A stretch of 64,000 nt of DNA from CAYRJD01 sp965247395 (GTDB lineage Bacteria > Actinomycetota > Acidimicrobiia > Acidimicrobiales > Poriferisodalaceae), in contig OZ252012.1 in the NCBI GenBank assembly GCA_965247395.1, positions 1,798,001 through 1,862,000 of the forward strand, in the 5' to 3' direction. The position numbers and the translations under genes were made by a program. Position 1 is the first letter of the stretch. Every line of letters starts with the position of its first letter. Shown piece by piece: positions 44,261 through 53,327 of this stretch. The notes below the pieces were generated by a model. The model had not been told where the DNA came from and searched no databases. It was given only the letters and a program-made list of their open reading frames with translations.

Positions 44261-44329
44261 CGAGCCAGCGCAAGCTAATCCGTCGCCAGTTAACGATCGG
44301 CACGAAACTACGTCGGTAGCTTTTGAGCC

Positions 44330-44737
44330 GTGCCAAGCCCAGATGCCACGCAAGACCCAGTTACGACGCAAGGCTCGGACGCAGCACCGATCACCGAAGA
44401 CCCGATCTCAGAGGACCCAATCACCGAGGATGATGTCCGACACGTTGCACGCCTGGCACGTATAGCTCTCGACGACGCAGACGTAACGCACTTCACATCG
44501 CACCTGCTCAAAGTGCTGAACCAGGCCCGCGAGCTTGAAGCACTCGACCTAGACGACGTGCCGATGTGGCGTCATCCATATGGGCTGTCAAACGTGCTGC
44601 GTGAAGATGAGGTAGACGAGAGCCAGATACTCGACCGCGCTGAGGTGTTGAGCCAAGCCCCGGAGACGGATTCGACCGCTGGCGCAGACGAAGCGAAGTT
44701 TTTCAAGGTGCCTTCCGTGCTGGGCGACTCGCCGTGA
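44330..44737 (+). CDS. gatC: Asp/Glu-tRNA amidotransferase subunit C
   Basis: A small subunit that stabilises GatA; conserved ITEDDVRHVARLARIAL and DVPMWRHPYGLSNVLREDEV. The first 30 residues are acidic repeats (EDPISEDPIT). GTG start at 44330. Its stop overlaps gatA by four bases. The trimer converts misacylated Glu-tRNA(Gln) and Asp-tRNA(Asn). Confidence 0.92.
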   Translation: MPSPDATQDPVTTQGSDAAPITEDPISEDPITEDDVRHVARLARIALDDADVTHFTSHLLKVLNQARELEALDLDDVPMWRHPYGLSNVLREDEVDESQILDRAEVLSQAPETDSTAGADEAKFFKVPSVLGDSP

Positions 44738-46347
44738 CCCTCACCACCGCTGCTGACATCTCCGAAGCGGTGCGTTCGGGAGCCGCCACCGCCACCAGCG
44801 TGCTCCAACAGCACTTAGATGCCATCGCTGCCACCGAAGACGACGTCCACGCTTTCAATCTTGTTACTACGGACCACGCTGAAGCCAGCGCTGCTGCAAT
44901 AGACGAAACGGTTGCGAGCGGGAAAGACCCCGGCCCGTTGGCAGGGGTGCCGGTTGCCTACAAAGACAACATCTGCACGCGCAACATCGCTACCACCTGT
45001 TCCTCGCGCATTCTCGAAGGCTGGCAACCGCCCTACAACGCCACCGTGGTTGACCGACTGCAGGCGGCCGGTGCAGTGATGGTGGGCAAAACCAATCTCG
45101 ACGAGTTCGCAATGGGTAGCTCCACCGAAAACTCCGCCTTCGGTCCCACGGCCAACCCGCTGGATCTGTCGCGTGTGCCTGGCGGTTCGAGCGGTGGGTC
45201 GTCTGCGGCGGTGGCCGCCGGGTTTGTGCCCGTCGCACTCGGCTCTGACACGGGCGGCTCTATTCGCCAACCGGCGGCGCTGTGTGGGGTGGTCGGAGTG
45301 AAGCCCACTTATGGCCGGGTTAGCCGTTACGGGTTGGTTGCGTTTGCTTCTTCGTTCGACCAGATCGGTCCGCTCACCACCACCGTTGCCGATGCCGCCA
45401 ATGTCTTTGAAGTGCTGGCTGGGCACGACCCGGCTGACAGCACCTCTATTCCTGAACCAGCGCCGGACTGCACCGCGCTGCTTGAACGAGGAGTTGAAGG
45501 CCTGCGGGTGGGTGTGGTGACCGAGCTCTTGGAAGATTTGGAGGGCTCGGGAAGGTCGATGGGCATTGAAGGGTCGATGGGCATTGAAGGGTCGATGGGC
45601 ATTGAAGGGTCGATGGGCATAGACGCGGACGTGGCTGAGCGTGTGCATCAGGCAGTGGAGGCTTTGCGTAGCGCAGGCGCCAAGGTCGGCTCCGTTTCCG
45701 TGCCAGCTGTTACCTACGGCCTGACCGCCTACTACCTGATTGCTCCAGCGGAGGCTTCAAGCAACCTGGCGCGCTTTGACGGCACTCGTTACGGCCTGCG
45801 TGTACGAGGCGGCGGTGCTAACGGCGACAGAGCTTATGGCAGTACTGGGATCAGCGGTAGCGGCGACGGTGCTTATGACAGTGCTGGCAGTGCGGACAAC
45901 GTCGAGCAGATGAACCTGCTCACCCGCCGCCAAGGATTCGGAGCGGAAGTGATCGCCCGGGTGATGCTGGGAACGTTTGCTCTTAGCGCCGGTTATTACG
46001 ACGCTTATTACGCCAAGGCGCAGCGCTTGCGCACCCTGGCTCAGCGAGATTTTGCGGCCGCATACGCCGATTTTGATGTGCTGTTGTCGCCGACATCTCC
46101 TTGCGTGGCATTTCCATTTGGTGAGCGCGCCGACCCGATGCTGATGTACCGCTGCGACACCTGCACCATTCCATCCAACCTCACCGGCGACCCAGCTATG
46201 TCGGTTCCTTTTGGCAACGGCGAGGGTGGCATGCCGGTGGGCGTTCAGGTGTTAGCTCCCGCTCTGGGTGAACCGGTGATGTTTCAGGTGGGAGCGGAGA
46301 TTGAGCGCCAAGCCCAAGCGCTTTCACAAACACAGGGCGTGTCATGA
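44734..46347 (+). CDS. gatA: Asp/Glu-tRNA amidotransferase subunit A with repeat insertions
   Basis: A 537-residue amidase-signature enzyme. The Ser-cisSer-Lys triad is visible in VAYKDNICT (Lys about 74) and in the GGSSGGSSAAVAAG and GSDTGGSIRQPAA blocks. It releases ammonia from glutamine for GatB. Two insertions are unusual: a 6-residue tandem repeat (SMGIEG, about residue 272) and a Gly/Ser-rich stretch at about residues 365-390. Both lie between conserved blocks and keep the frame. Confidence 0.95.
   Translation: MTLTTAADISEAVRSGAATATSVLQQHLDAIAATEDDVHAFNLVTTDHAEASAAAIDETVASGKDPGPLAGVPVAYKDNICTRNIATTCSSRILEGWQPPYNATVVDRLQAAGAVMVGKTNLDEFAMGSSTENSAFGPTANPLDLSRVPGGSSGGSSAAVAAGFVPVALGSDTGGSIRQPAALCGVVGVKPTYGRVSRYGLVAFASSFDQIGPLTTTVADAANVFEVLAGHDPADSTSIPEPAPDCTALLERGVEGLRVGVVTELLEDLEGSGRSMGIEGSMGIEGSMGIEGSMGIDADVAERVHQAVEALRSAGAKVGSVSVPAVTYGLTAYYLIAPAEASSNLARFDGTRYGLRVRGGGANGDRAYGSTGISGSGDGAYDSAGSADNVEQMNLLTRRQGFGAEVIARVMLGTFALSAGYYDAYYAKAQRLRTLAQRDFAAAYADFDVLLSPTSPCVAFPFGERADPMLMYRCDTCTIPSNLTGDPAMSVPFGNGEGGMPVGVQVLAPALGEPVMFQVGAEIERQAQALSQTQGVS
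45554..45621 (+). repeat. 18-bp minisatellite in gatA
   Basis: Three perfect 18-bp units and a partial fourth encode SMGIEG repeats. The unit is a multiple of three, so copy-number change is frame-neutral. Confidence 0.95.
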
Positions 46348-47834
46348 GCAGTTCGACCGCTGGCAGTGGCCGTGAAACCAAAGCCGCAACCGAAGCCGCT
46401 GCGTCGGGCTGGGAAACCGTTATCGGCTTAGAGGTGCACGCCGAGTTGCTCACAACCACGAAGCTGTTCTCCGCTGCTCCGGCCAGCTTCGGCGACGAAC
46501 CAAACACCAACATCACGGCTGTCTGCTTGGGCTTGCCCGGGTCGTTGCCGGTGCTGAACAAGCACGCAGTCGAGCAGGCCATCAAGATTGGGCTGGCCCT
46601 GAACTGCGAGATCTGCCCGTCGGTGTTTCACCGCAAGAACTACTTCTACCCCGACATGCCCAAGGACTACCAAATCAGCCAATACGACGAGCCGATCTGC
46701 CGCAACGGTCGGCTTGAGCTGATGAGCGGTGAGGTAGTCGGCATCGAGCGAGCACACCTGGAAGAGGACGCCGGCAAGACAATGCACGCAGGCCACACCG
46801 GTGATGGTGATGATCGCATCCATGGCGCTAGTCACGCGCTGCTGGATTACAACCGAGCTGGACGGCCGTTGGTGGAGATTGTGTCACGGCCAGAAATTTC
46901 GTCTGCGGCGCAGGCGCGGATGTACGTAGAAGAACTGCAGGCAATCTTGCGTACGATCGGCGCGTCGGGTGCGTTGCTGGAAGAAGGCTCAATGCGTATG
47001 GACGCGAACATCAGCGTCCGACCGGTGGGCAGCGATGAGTTGCGCACCCGCACCGAGGTGAAAAATCTCAACTCGTTGCGGTCGCTGACACGTGCGATTA
47101 AGTACGAGGCGCAGCGCCATATCGGGCTGTACGAAGCTGGCGAACTGCCGCAGCAGCAGACGCGGCACTGGTCTGAAGACGGCAAGACGCACGTGCTTCG
47201 CACCAAGGAAGACGAAAACGACTACCGCTATTTCACTGAACCGGATTTGGTTTTGGTTGACCCCGATGATGAGTGGATTGAGCGTTTGCGTGTGGCGATG
47301 CCAGAGCTTCCCGCAGCCAAACGAGCACGGCTGGGCGATGCTGGTGTGGCAGAAACTGACACCGTGACGCTGATCGAACGCGGCCAAGCCGACCTGGTCT
47401 TGGCAGCCATAGAAAAGGGTGCGTCTGCGGTTCGGGCGGCTGCGCTTGCGGTGAACAGCCTGGGCGATCTCACCGGAGACGAACTAGCCGCCAGCAACTT
47501 CGCTGACGAATTTGCGCGCCTTGTGCAAATGGAAACCGACGGTGCTCTCACCGCCACGCAAACCAAGCAAGTGCTAGTTGAGATGGTCGAAACCGGTGAG
47601 GCACCTGAAGACATCGTTGCTAAACGCGGGTTTGAACCCCTCGCCACAGACGACCTCACCAAGCTGGTTGACGATGCAATAGCGGACGACCCGACCTCGT
47701 GGGGAAAATATTGCGCTGGCGAAGACAAAGTAGCGGGCGTGTTCGTGGGTGCTGTGATGAAGGCCACCAAGGGTCAGGCCGATGGCAAGGCGGTAACGGC
47801 ACAGCTACAAGAGCGCCGCACCAGCAAAACCTAA
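46344..47834 (+). CDS. gatB: Asp/Glu-tRNA amidotransferase subunit B
   Basis: A 496-residue kinase/transamidase subunit that phosphorylates the misacylated tRNA and completes amidation. VIGLEVHAEL, the FHRKNYFYPDMPKDYQISQYD block, and the RTEVKNLNSLRS block are all present, and the C-terminal YqeY-like helical part is complete. It overlaps gatA by four bases; the order CAB is a single operon. A 72-bp gap behind it holds a pyrimidine-rich run and no gene. Confidence 0.96.
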   Translation: MSSSTAGSGRETKAATEAAASGWETVIGLEVHAELLTTTKLFSAAPASFGDEPNTNITAVCLGLPGSLPVLNKHAVEQAIKIGLALNCEICPSVFHRKNYFYPDMPKDYQISQYDEPICRNGRLELMSGEVVGIERAHLEEDAGKTMHAGHTGDGDDRIHGASHALLDYNRAGRPLVEIVSRPEISSAAQARMYVEELQAILRTIGASGALLEEGSMRMDANISVRPVGSDELRTRTEVKNLNSLRSLTRAIKYEAQRHIGLYEAGELPQQQTRHWSEDGKTHVLRTKEDENDYRYFTEPDLVLVDPDDEWIERLRVAMPELPAAKRARLGDAGVAETDTVTLIERGQADLVLAAIEKGASAVRAAALAVNSLGDLTGDELAASNFADEFARLVQMETDGALTATQTKQVLVEMVETGEAPEDIVAKRGFEPLATDDLTKLVDDAIADDPTSWGKYCAGEDKVAGVFVGAVMKATKGQADGKAVTAQLQERRTSKT

Positions 47835-47906
47835 GTTCCCCCCCAAGCCGCCCACCGCGAGCATCAGTTGTCTTAGCGGGTGAACTGGTGAAACAGGAAG
47901 ATCCGT

Positions 47907-48410
47907 CTAGTCCTGCTTGATCCCTTCAAGCTCGATCGCTTCTCCGGCACGCAATATCTCACGAACAGCAGTCCGTAAGTCGTTGGAGTGTTTTGCATGG
48001 AGTACCGCAAGATCTGGGAGCCTTATCATCCGTCGCCCGTCCACAAGCTCGAATGGAACATCACCATTATTAAGCCACTCACAGAGATACTCCGGCGGAA
48101 ACTTCAAGATCTCGTTTACCTGCTCCTCAGACAGCCAAAGGTCAGTAAAGGCCTGCAATAAGAGCCAGTACACGTCAAGGGGAAGATCAACAGGGTTGTC
48201 GTCAGTGTCAATGAGATCCCGGTGAGTTTCGTCCTAGATCTCCAATACCAGCTTGGCTAGTTCAACCAGTCTGCGGTGGGCAAACCGGCGATGAGAGTCG
48301 GACGCGATCACGTCGTAACGAGAATCAATGCCGTAGAAGGGCGCATTGATGTCGTACAGAGGTTTTGTCATGGGAGCGCTTTTCTGGCGTTTATGGCTTG
48401 CTGTTTTCAT
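47907..48410 (-). pseudogene. HTH (excisionase-type) DNA-binding gene interrupted by an amber codon
   Basis: From an ATG at 48410 (or 48371) the frame runs MTKPLYDINAPFYGIDSRYD and so on to a TAG at 48234-48236; the same frame then continues DETHRDLIDTDDN to 47907. The second part contains LSEEQVNEILKF followed by LVDGRRMIRLPDLAVL, which matches excisionase-family helix-turn-helix proteins that often serve as antitoxins to PIN-domain toxins. No toxin gene is next to it. The downstream piece could be translated by itself from a GTG (88 residues). Read as a decaying gene; read-through is the alternative. Confidence 0.65.
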
Positions 48411-48698
48411 TCTACTAACACTCCTGCATTCGGATAATCGCTGCTGTGCTGATCAACAGCACTGATTATTTGGCAAACGAAGATGCCTGGCAAGCGGAAT
48501 TACTTAGGCGCCCAAGCAGCTCGCCGCGATCTAATTCCGTCTTTCGCCGCTGCTGGGCGCGTATCTTTTACAAGTCGCAGGTAATTTCGCCCCAACTATT
48601 ACTCCAACTATCACTCCACCGATTACTCCAACTATCACTCCACCGATTACTCCAACTATCACTCCACCGATTACTCCACCAATTACAGCGAGGACAAT
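48411..48698. other. Divergent intergenic region with a 24-bp tandem repeat before hppA
   Basis: The 288-bp region separates the broken HTH gene from hppA. A 24-bp unit (ACTCCAACTATC plus ACTCCACCGATT) is present three times at 48601-48672, followed by half a unit, ending 26 bp before the hppA start. Around 48444-48466 a short inverted repeat (GTGCTG/CAGCAC) is seen. No convincing gene is present. Confidence 0.8.
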
Positions 48699-50792
48699 TT
48701 GACAGCTGTTCCATACATGGCGCTAGGTGCTTCGGCGCTGGCGCTGATTCTGGCTTATTACTACACGCGAGTCGTTCTAGCCGCCGACCAGGGCACAGAG
48801 CTAATGCGTGAGATCGGCCAGGCCATCCGCGAAGGCGCAATGGCGTTCCTGCGTCGTGAATACAAGTGGGTGTCGGTGTTCGTTGCGGCAATGTTCTTGT
48901 TGCTGCTGATCGTCCCTATAGAAGGACGGCCTGCCGCCAGCTTCGCTTACCTGATGGGAGCGGTGCTCTCATCAATTGCCGGATTCATCGGCATGCACAT
49001 CGCCACCGAAGCCAACACTCGCACTGCCAACGCGGCGCGCGAGGGTGCTGCTACGGCCCTGCCGCTGGCGTTTAAGGGCGGGGCGGTGATGGGCTTCAGC
49101 GTCGCCGGACTAGCGCTGTTTGGCATTTCGTTCAACTACCTGCTGTGGGTTGTATGGCTCGGCATTGATGACGCCTTCCAGGTGATGGCCGCATTCGGCT
49201 TAGGCGCTAGCTCTATTGCTTTATTCGCACGTATCGGCGGCGGTATCTATACCAAGGCCGCCGACATTGGCGGAGACCTGGTCGGCAAAGTTGAAGCGGG
49301 AATTCCCGAAGACGACCCACGCAACCCAGCAACCATCGCCGACGCAGTGGGCGACAACGTGGGTGACGTGGCAGGCATGGGTGCGGACCTGTTTGAGTCT
49401 TACGCCGGTTCGATCGTGGCGCCGGTGGTGCTGATCTCGCTGCTGTTCAGCGGAACCTTTATTGACGGCAGCGGTCAACTAGAAAGCTTCGGCAACTCTG
49501 GGACGCTGCTGGTCTATCCGATTTTGATCGGAGCTCTAGGCATGATCGCTTCGATAATCGGAGCGTTGTTTACGCGTGGCAAGGAGGGTCGCAGCCTCTC
49601 CGCGCAGCTACACACCGGCCAATACGTGGCAATGGGCCTGACGGTGGTCTTAGCGCTCGTGTTCACGCCGATCTTGTTCAACGACTCGGCTGATGTAACG
49701 GAACCTATCTATCTAGTGCTCACGATCATCGTGGGACTGCTGGGTGGGTGGGCCATCGGTTTCGTATCGGAGTATTTCACCTCAGATCACTACCGCCCAG
49801 TGCGTGGCATCGCCCGACAAGCCGAAACCGGTCCAGCCACCGTTGTGATCGAAGGCGTGGCGCAAGGCAAGCTTTCAACCCTGCCGTCGGTGTTGGTGGT
49901 GGTATTGATGATCGGCCTGTCGTACTGGTTTGGCGGAGCCGCATTCGGCGATGCCGGCGGCGAATTAGGCCTTTACGGAGTGGCGCTAGCAGCCATCGGC
50001 ATGCTGGCCATCACCGGAGTGATCGTGGCGGTAGATGCCTACGGGCCAATCGCTGACAACGCAGGCGGCATCGCCGAAATGAGCGATCTGCCGCCCGAGG
50101 TGCGGGAGGTAACCGACAGATTGGACTCTCTGGGCAACACCACCGCCGCAGTAGCTAAAGGCTTTGCAGTTGGCTCCGCGGCAGTTACGGCCTTGGCGCT
50201 GTTCAAGGCATTCAGCCTTACCGCTGGTATTTCGTCTCTAGACATCAACGACACGGCCGTAACGATCGGTCTGTTCTTGGGTGCCATGACACCGTTTGTG
50301 TTTGCGGCGCTGACGATGTCTTCAGTGGGTCGAGCTGCTCAAGCCATGATCGTTGAGGTGCGACGGCAGTTTGCTGAGATTCCAGGATTGCGTGAGGGCA
50401 AGCCGGGCGTCAAGCCCGACAGCCGACGCTGCGTGGATATTTCTACGCAAGCCGCGCTGCGCGAGATGTTGCTGCCGGGCGGGCTAGCGATACTGCTCCC
50501 GCTGGTGATCGGGTTCATCGATGTCAAAGCCTTAGGCGGATTCTTAGCGGGCGCTGTGGTGACAGGATTTTTAATCGCGATCTATATGGCGAACTCTGGT
50601 GGTGCCTGGGACAACGCCAAGAAATACATCGAGGCCGGAGCACACGGCGGCAAGGGCACCGACGCTCACTCAGCGGCAGTGGTAGGAGACACGATCGGCG
50701 ATCCGTTCAAAGACACATCCGGACCGGCGATGAACATTCTCATAAAGGTGATGACCATCGTCAGTTTGGTCTTTGTACCGGCATTCATATAA
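48699..50792 (+). CDS. hppA: Membrane-bound ion-pumping pyrophosphatase
   Basis: A 697-residue protein with about 16 transmembrane helices that couples pyrophosphate hydrolysis to proton or sodium export. Substrate motifs: DDPRNPATIADAVGDNVGD (about residue 205) and DAYGPIADNAGG (about 445). The GNTTAA...KGFAVGSA motif has Ala where potassium-independent enzymes have Lys, which points to the potassium-dependent class. The start is a TTG behind GCGAGGAC. Whether H+ or Na+ is moved cannot be told. Confidence 0.95.
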   Translation: MTAVPYMALGASALALILAYYYTRVVLAADQGTELMREIGQAIREGAMAFLRREYKWVSVFVAAMFLLLLIVPIEGRPAASFAYLMGAVLSSIAGFIGMHIATEANTRTANAAREGAATALPLAFKGGAVMGFSVAGLALFGISFNYLLWVVWLGIDDAFQVMAAFGLGASSIALFARIGGGIYTKAADIGGDLVGKVEAGIPEDDPRNPATIADAVGDNVGDVAGMGADLFESYAGSIVAPVVLISLLFSGTFIDGSGQLESFGNSGTLLVYPILIGALGMIASIIGALFTRGKEGRSLSAQLHTGQYVAMGLTVVLALVFTPILFNDSADVTEPIYLVLTIIVGLLGGWAIGFVSEYFTSDHYRPVRGIARQAETGPATVVIEGVAQGKLSTLPSVLVVVLMIGLSYWFGGAAFGDAGGELGLYGVALAAIGMLAITGVIVAVDAYGPIADNAGGIAEMSDLPPEVREVTDRLDSLGNTTAAVAKGFAVGSAAVTALALFKAFSLTAGISSLDINDTAVTIGLFLGAMTPFVFAALTMSSVGRAAQAMIVEVRRQFAEIPGLREGKPGVKPDSRRCVDISTQAALREMLLPGGLAILLPLVIGFIDVKALGGFLAGAVVTGFLIAIYMANSGGAWDNAKKYIEAGAHGGKGTDAHSAAVVGDTIGDPFKDTSGPAMNILIKVMTIVSLVFVPAFI

Positions 50793-50838
50793 ACAAATCA
50801 TCCGTATAAGCAATCAGATAAAAGTCACAGGAGTATTT

Positions 50839-52218
50839 GTGAAACGCAAGTTATTAATAGGTGCCGTTGGCTCCGCAGCAGGGTTATTCCTCTTTGTCGG
50901 GCCAGCTTCTGCGCAAACCGACGGAGAGCTAGCAGCACAGGCTGTGCAGGCCGTCTTGGACAACCTTTGGGTGTTCCTAGCAGGCGTGCTGGTGCTGTTT
51001 ATGCAGGCGGGTTTCGCCATGCTCGAGGCGGGTCTCACCCGCGTCAAGAACGTCAGCAACATCATGGCGAAGAACCTGGCTGACGCTTCCATCGGCATCT
51101 TGGCGTTTTTCTTGGTGGGTTATGGGCTGGCCTATGGCGCTGATGGGAACTTCCTATTCGGTTGGGGCAGCTTTGCCTTATCCGGTGCCGACTTGTTCGA
51201 TATCAGCGACGGCTTGTCAACGGCTACCGACTTCTTCTTCCAAGCAGTGTTTGCGGCCACGGCGGTAACCATTGCATCGGGAGCCATGGCCGAGCGAACC
51301 AAGTTTTCGACCTACCTGGTGTTTTCGCTGGTAACTACAGCGGTTATCTATCCGATCGTCGTGCACTGGACTTGGGGCGGCGGACTTATTTCCAAAATCC
51401 AAATCGGTGACGCCGTTTACAGCGACTTCGCCGGATCCACCATCGTGCATTCGGTTGGCGGATGGATGGCACTGGTCGGCGCATGGATGCTCGGCCCACG
51501 CCTAGGCAAATTCGCAGCAGACGGCACTCCTCGCCGCATGCCGGGACACAACATGGCACTCGCAATTCTCGGCGTGTTCGTGCTGTGGTTCGGTTGGTTC
51601 GGATTCAACGGCGGATCGGAATTGGCCGCTGATGCCACGGTGATGGTGGTTGGGCTCAACACGGTCTTGGCAGCCTGTGCCGGAGCCATCAGCGCCACAG
51701 CGATCTACTGGATGCGCACCGGTACTCCCGACGTTGCCACTGCGGGTAACGGCACGCTGGCCGGTCTAGTCGGTATCACTGCCGGTGCTGGAACGATGAA
51801 CCCGTTAGGGGCGATCATCACCGGCCTGGTGGCGGGCCTGGTGGTCGTGGTTGCGACGAGCTTTGTGGAGCGTGTGCTGAAGGTGGACGACCCGGTGGGT
51901 GCGTTTGCAGTGCACGGAGCTGCAGGTGTCTGGGGAACCCTGGCCATCGGCTTGTTCGCCAAATATGACGACGCCTTTCTTGGGCGTGCGGACGCAGGAC
52001 TGTTCTATGGCGGTGGCATCGAACAGTTGATTGTTCAGGCGCTGCTGGTGGTGATAGTGGCGGCTTGGGTGATTATCACGTCGTTTATCGTGTTTGGGAC
52101 TCTAAGAGCCACGTTGGGACTGCGAGTTTCGCGTGAAGAGGAGTTGGCGGGCCTTGACGTGTCAGAGCACGGTGGCCCCGGCATAAACCTCGGAGAGACC
52201 ATAAGCAGCCAAAACTGA
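50839..52218 (+). CDS. amt: Ammonium transporter
   Basis: Amt/MEP/Rh family. From the GTG at 50839 (CACAGGAG just before it) a signal-peptide-like start LLIGAVGSAAGLFLFVGPASA precedes eleven membrane helices. FMQAGFAMLEAG, the AGSTIVHSVGGW pore block and FNGGSEL are conserved. It conducts ammonium or ammonia. No GlnB-type regulator gene follows in this window. The open frame reaches back to 50773 inside hppA, but the GTG has the binding site. Confidence 0.95.
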   Translation: MKRKLLIGAVGSAAGLFLFVGPASAQTDGELAAQAVQAVLDNLWVFLAGVLVLFMQAGFAMLEAGLTRVKNVSNIMAKNLADASIGILAFFLVGYGLAYGADGNFLFGWGSFALSGADLFDISDGLSTATDFFFQAVFAATAVTIASGAMAERTKFSTYLVFSLVTTAVIYPIVVHWTWGGGLISKIQIGDAVYSDFAGSTIVHSVGGWMALVGAWMLGPRLGKFAADGTPRRMPGHNMALAILGVFVLWFGWFGFNGGSELAADATVMVVGLNTVLAACAGAISATAIYWMRTGTPDVATAGNGTLAGLVGITAGAGTMNPLGAIITGLVAGLVVVVATSFVERVLKVDDPVGAFAVHGAAGVWGTLAIGLFAKYDDAFLGRADAGLFYGGGIEQLIVQALLVVIVAAWVIITSFIVFGTLRATLGLRVSREEELAGLDVSEHGGPGINLGETISSQN

Positions 52219-52260
52219 GCGACTAAGCCCGGCAGTACCACTGAGTTAAACCTCTAAAGC

Positions 52261-53205
52261 ATGCGGGTCTTTTTGCGCATGCTGGGCAGGAAGCGCACAA
52301 AAGAATTCGCAGCAAGCCTTGCCCGCGGGTTTGCGATGGGTACCGCAGACATAGTCCCTGGCGTGTCCGGTGGCACGGTGGCCTTGCTGCTGGGCATCTA
52401 CCAACGTTTGATAGCGCAGATTCAGTTCGCGGCGCGTGCCGCGGGCAAACTGCTGACGGGCCGCTGGAACGAGGCACGCAACTATCTGGTTCGCCTAGAG
52501 CCGGTGTTTTTGTCAGGGCTGCTGACGGGTATCGCTGCTGCTGTGCTGCTGCTGACCGGACTGCTGGGCCGTTTAATAGATGATTACCCGGTGCCAGTGT
52601 CGGCTGCGTTTTTTGGCATGGTGGCGGCATCGGTAGTGGTGGTGCGCGAGCGAGTGACTAACTGGCGAACGCCATCATCGCTGTTGGCTTTTTTTATTGC
52701 TGGTGGCGTGACGTTTATTGCGCTGGGATTTAACAGCGATGGTGTCGACGATCCCGCGGCGGTGGTGTTTTTTTTAGCCGGTGCCATTGCGGTTTGCGCC
52801 ATGATTTTGCCTGGCATCTCCGGCGCACTGTTGCTGTTGCTGTTCGGGCTGTACGACGATGTCATTGATGCCTTGAACGAGCGAGATATCGCCACCTTGG
52901 TTATCTTTGGTGCGGGAGCCGTGCTCGGTTTGGCTCTGTTTTCAAACGCGTTGACGGTGCTGTTTAGGCGGCATTACAACGTCACCCTGGCGGGACTGTT
53001 GGGACTGTTGGTTGGTTCTTTGAGACTGCTGTGGCCGTGGCCTGCAACGACCAGCTTCGTTGGCAACACAGAGCTAGGAGGCATCGAAAACGCCGCATTG
53101 GGCGCACCGGTGGCTGCTCAGACTCCCTTGGCTGCGGCGGTTGCTGTGGCTGCTTTTGGGGCGGTGCTTTGGCTGGTGCGTGTAAACAGATCGCTAGAAG
53201 TCTGA
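52261..53205 (+). CDS. DUF368 membrane protein, putative undecaprenyl-phosphate translocase
   Basis: A 314-residue polytopic protein. The signature GTADIVPGVSGGTVALLLGIY (residues about 28-48) and the second MILPGISGALLLLLFGLYD (about 180) are the two inverted-repeat motifs of the DUF368 family. Members (PopT) have been linked to recycling of the undecaprenyl-phosphate lipid carrier, which would fit cell-wall synthesis. ATG start 42 bp behind amt. Confidence 0.85.
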   Translation: MRVFLRMLGRKRTKEFAASLARGFAMGTADIVPGVSGGTVALLLGIYQRLIAQIQFAARAAGKLLTGRWNEARNYLVRLEPVFLSGLLTGIAAAVLLLTGLLGRLIDDYPVPVSAAFFGMVAASVVVVRERVTNWRTPSSLLAFFIAGGVTFIALGFNSDGVDDPAAVVFFLAGAIAVCAMILPGISGALLLLLFGLYDDVIDALNERDIATLVIFGAGAVLGLALFSNALTVLFRRHYNVTLAGLLGLLVGSLRLLWPWPATTSFVGNTELGGIENAALGAPVAAQTPLAAAVAVAAFGAVLWLVRVNRSLEV

Positions 53206-53327
53206 GAATCGGCTTAGCTAGAGCCAGCAAAAATATGTAGCAACCGTGCCGCAAGGCGCCGCTATGGTGCCAACAAGGCCAACGAATTAGTTTTTCTTCG
53301 CCAAGCAAATAAGCAAATAAAGCAGTT

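Noticed and set aside
46428..46835. Long antisense frames within gatB, the atp genes and glyA
   Set aside because: Typical shadows of GC-rich genes; they lack start signals, and the opposite strand encodes well-known proteins.
48601..48672. 24-bp tandem repeats as a CRISPR array
   Set aside because: The units adjoin each other without spacers; it is a minisatellite.
48446..48811. A 121-codon frame over the repeat region upstream of hppA
   Set aside because: It consists of the 24-bp repeat read in one frame (Leu/Gln-rich) and then hppA out of frame; no start signal and no similarity to a known protein type.
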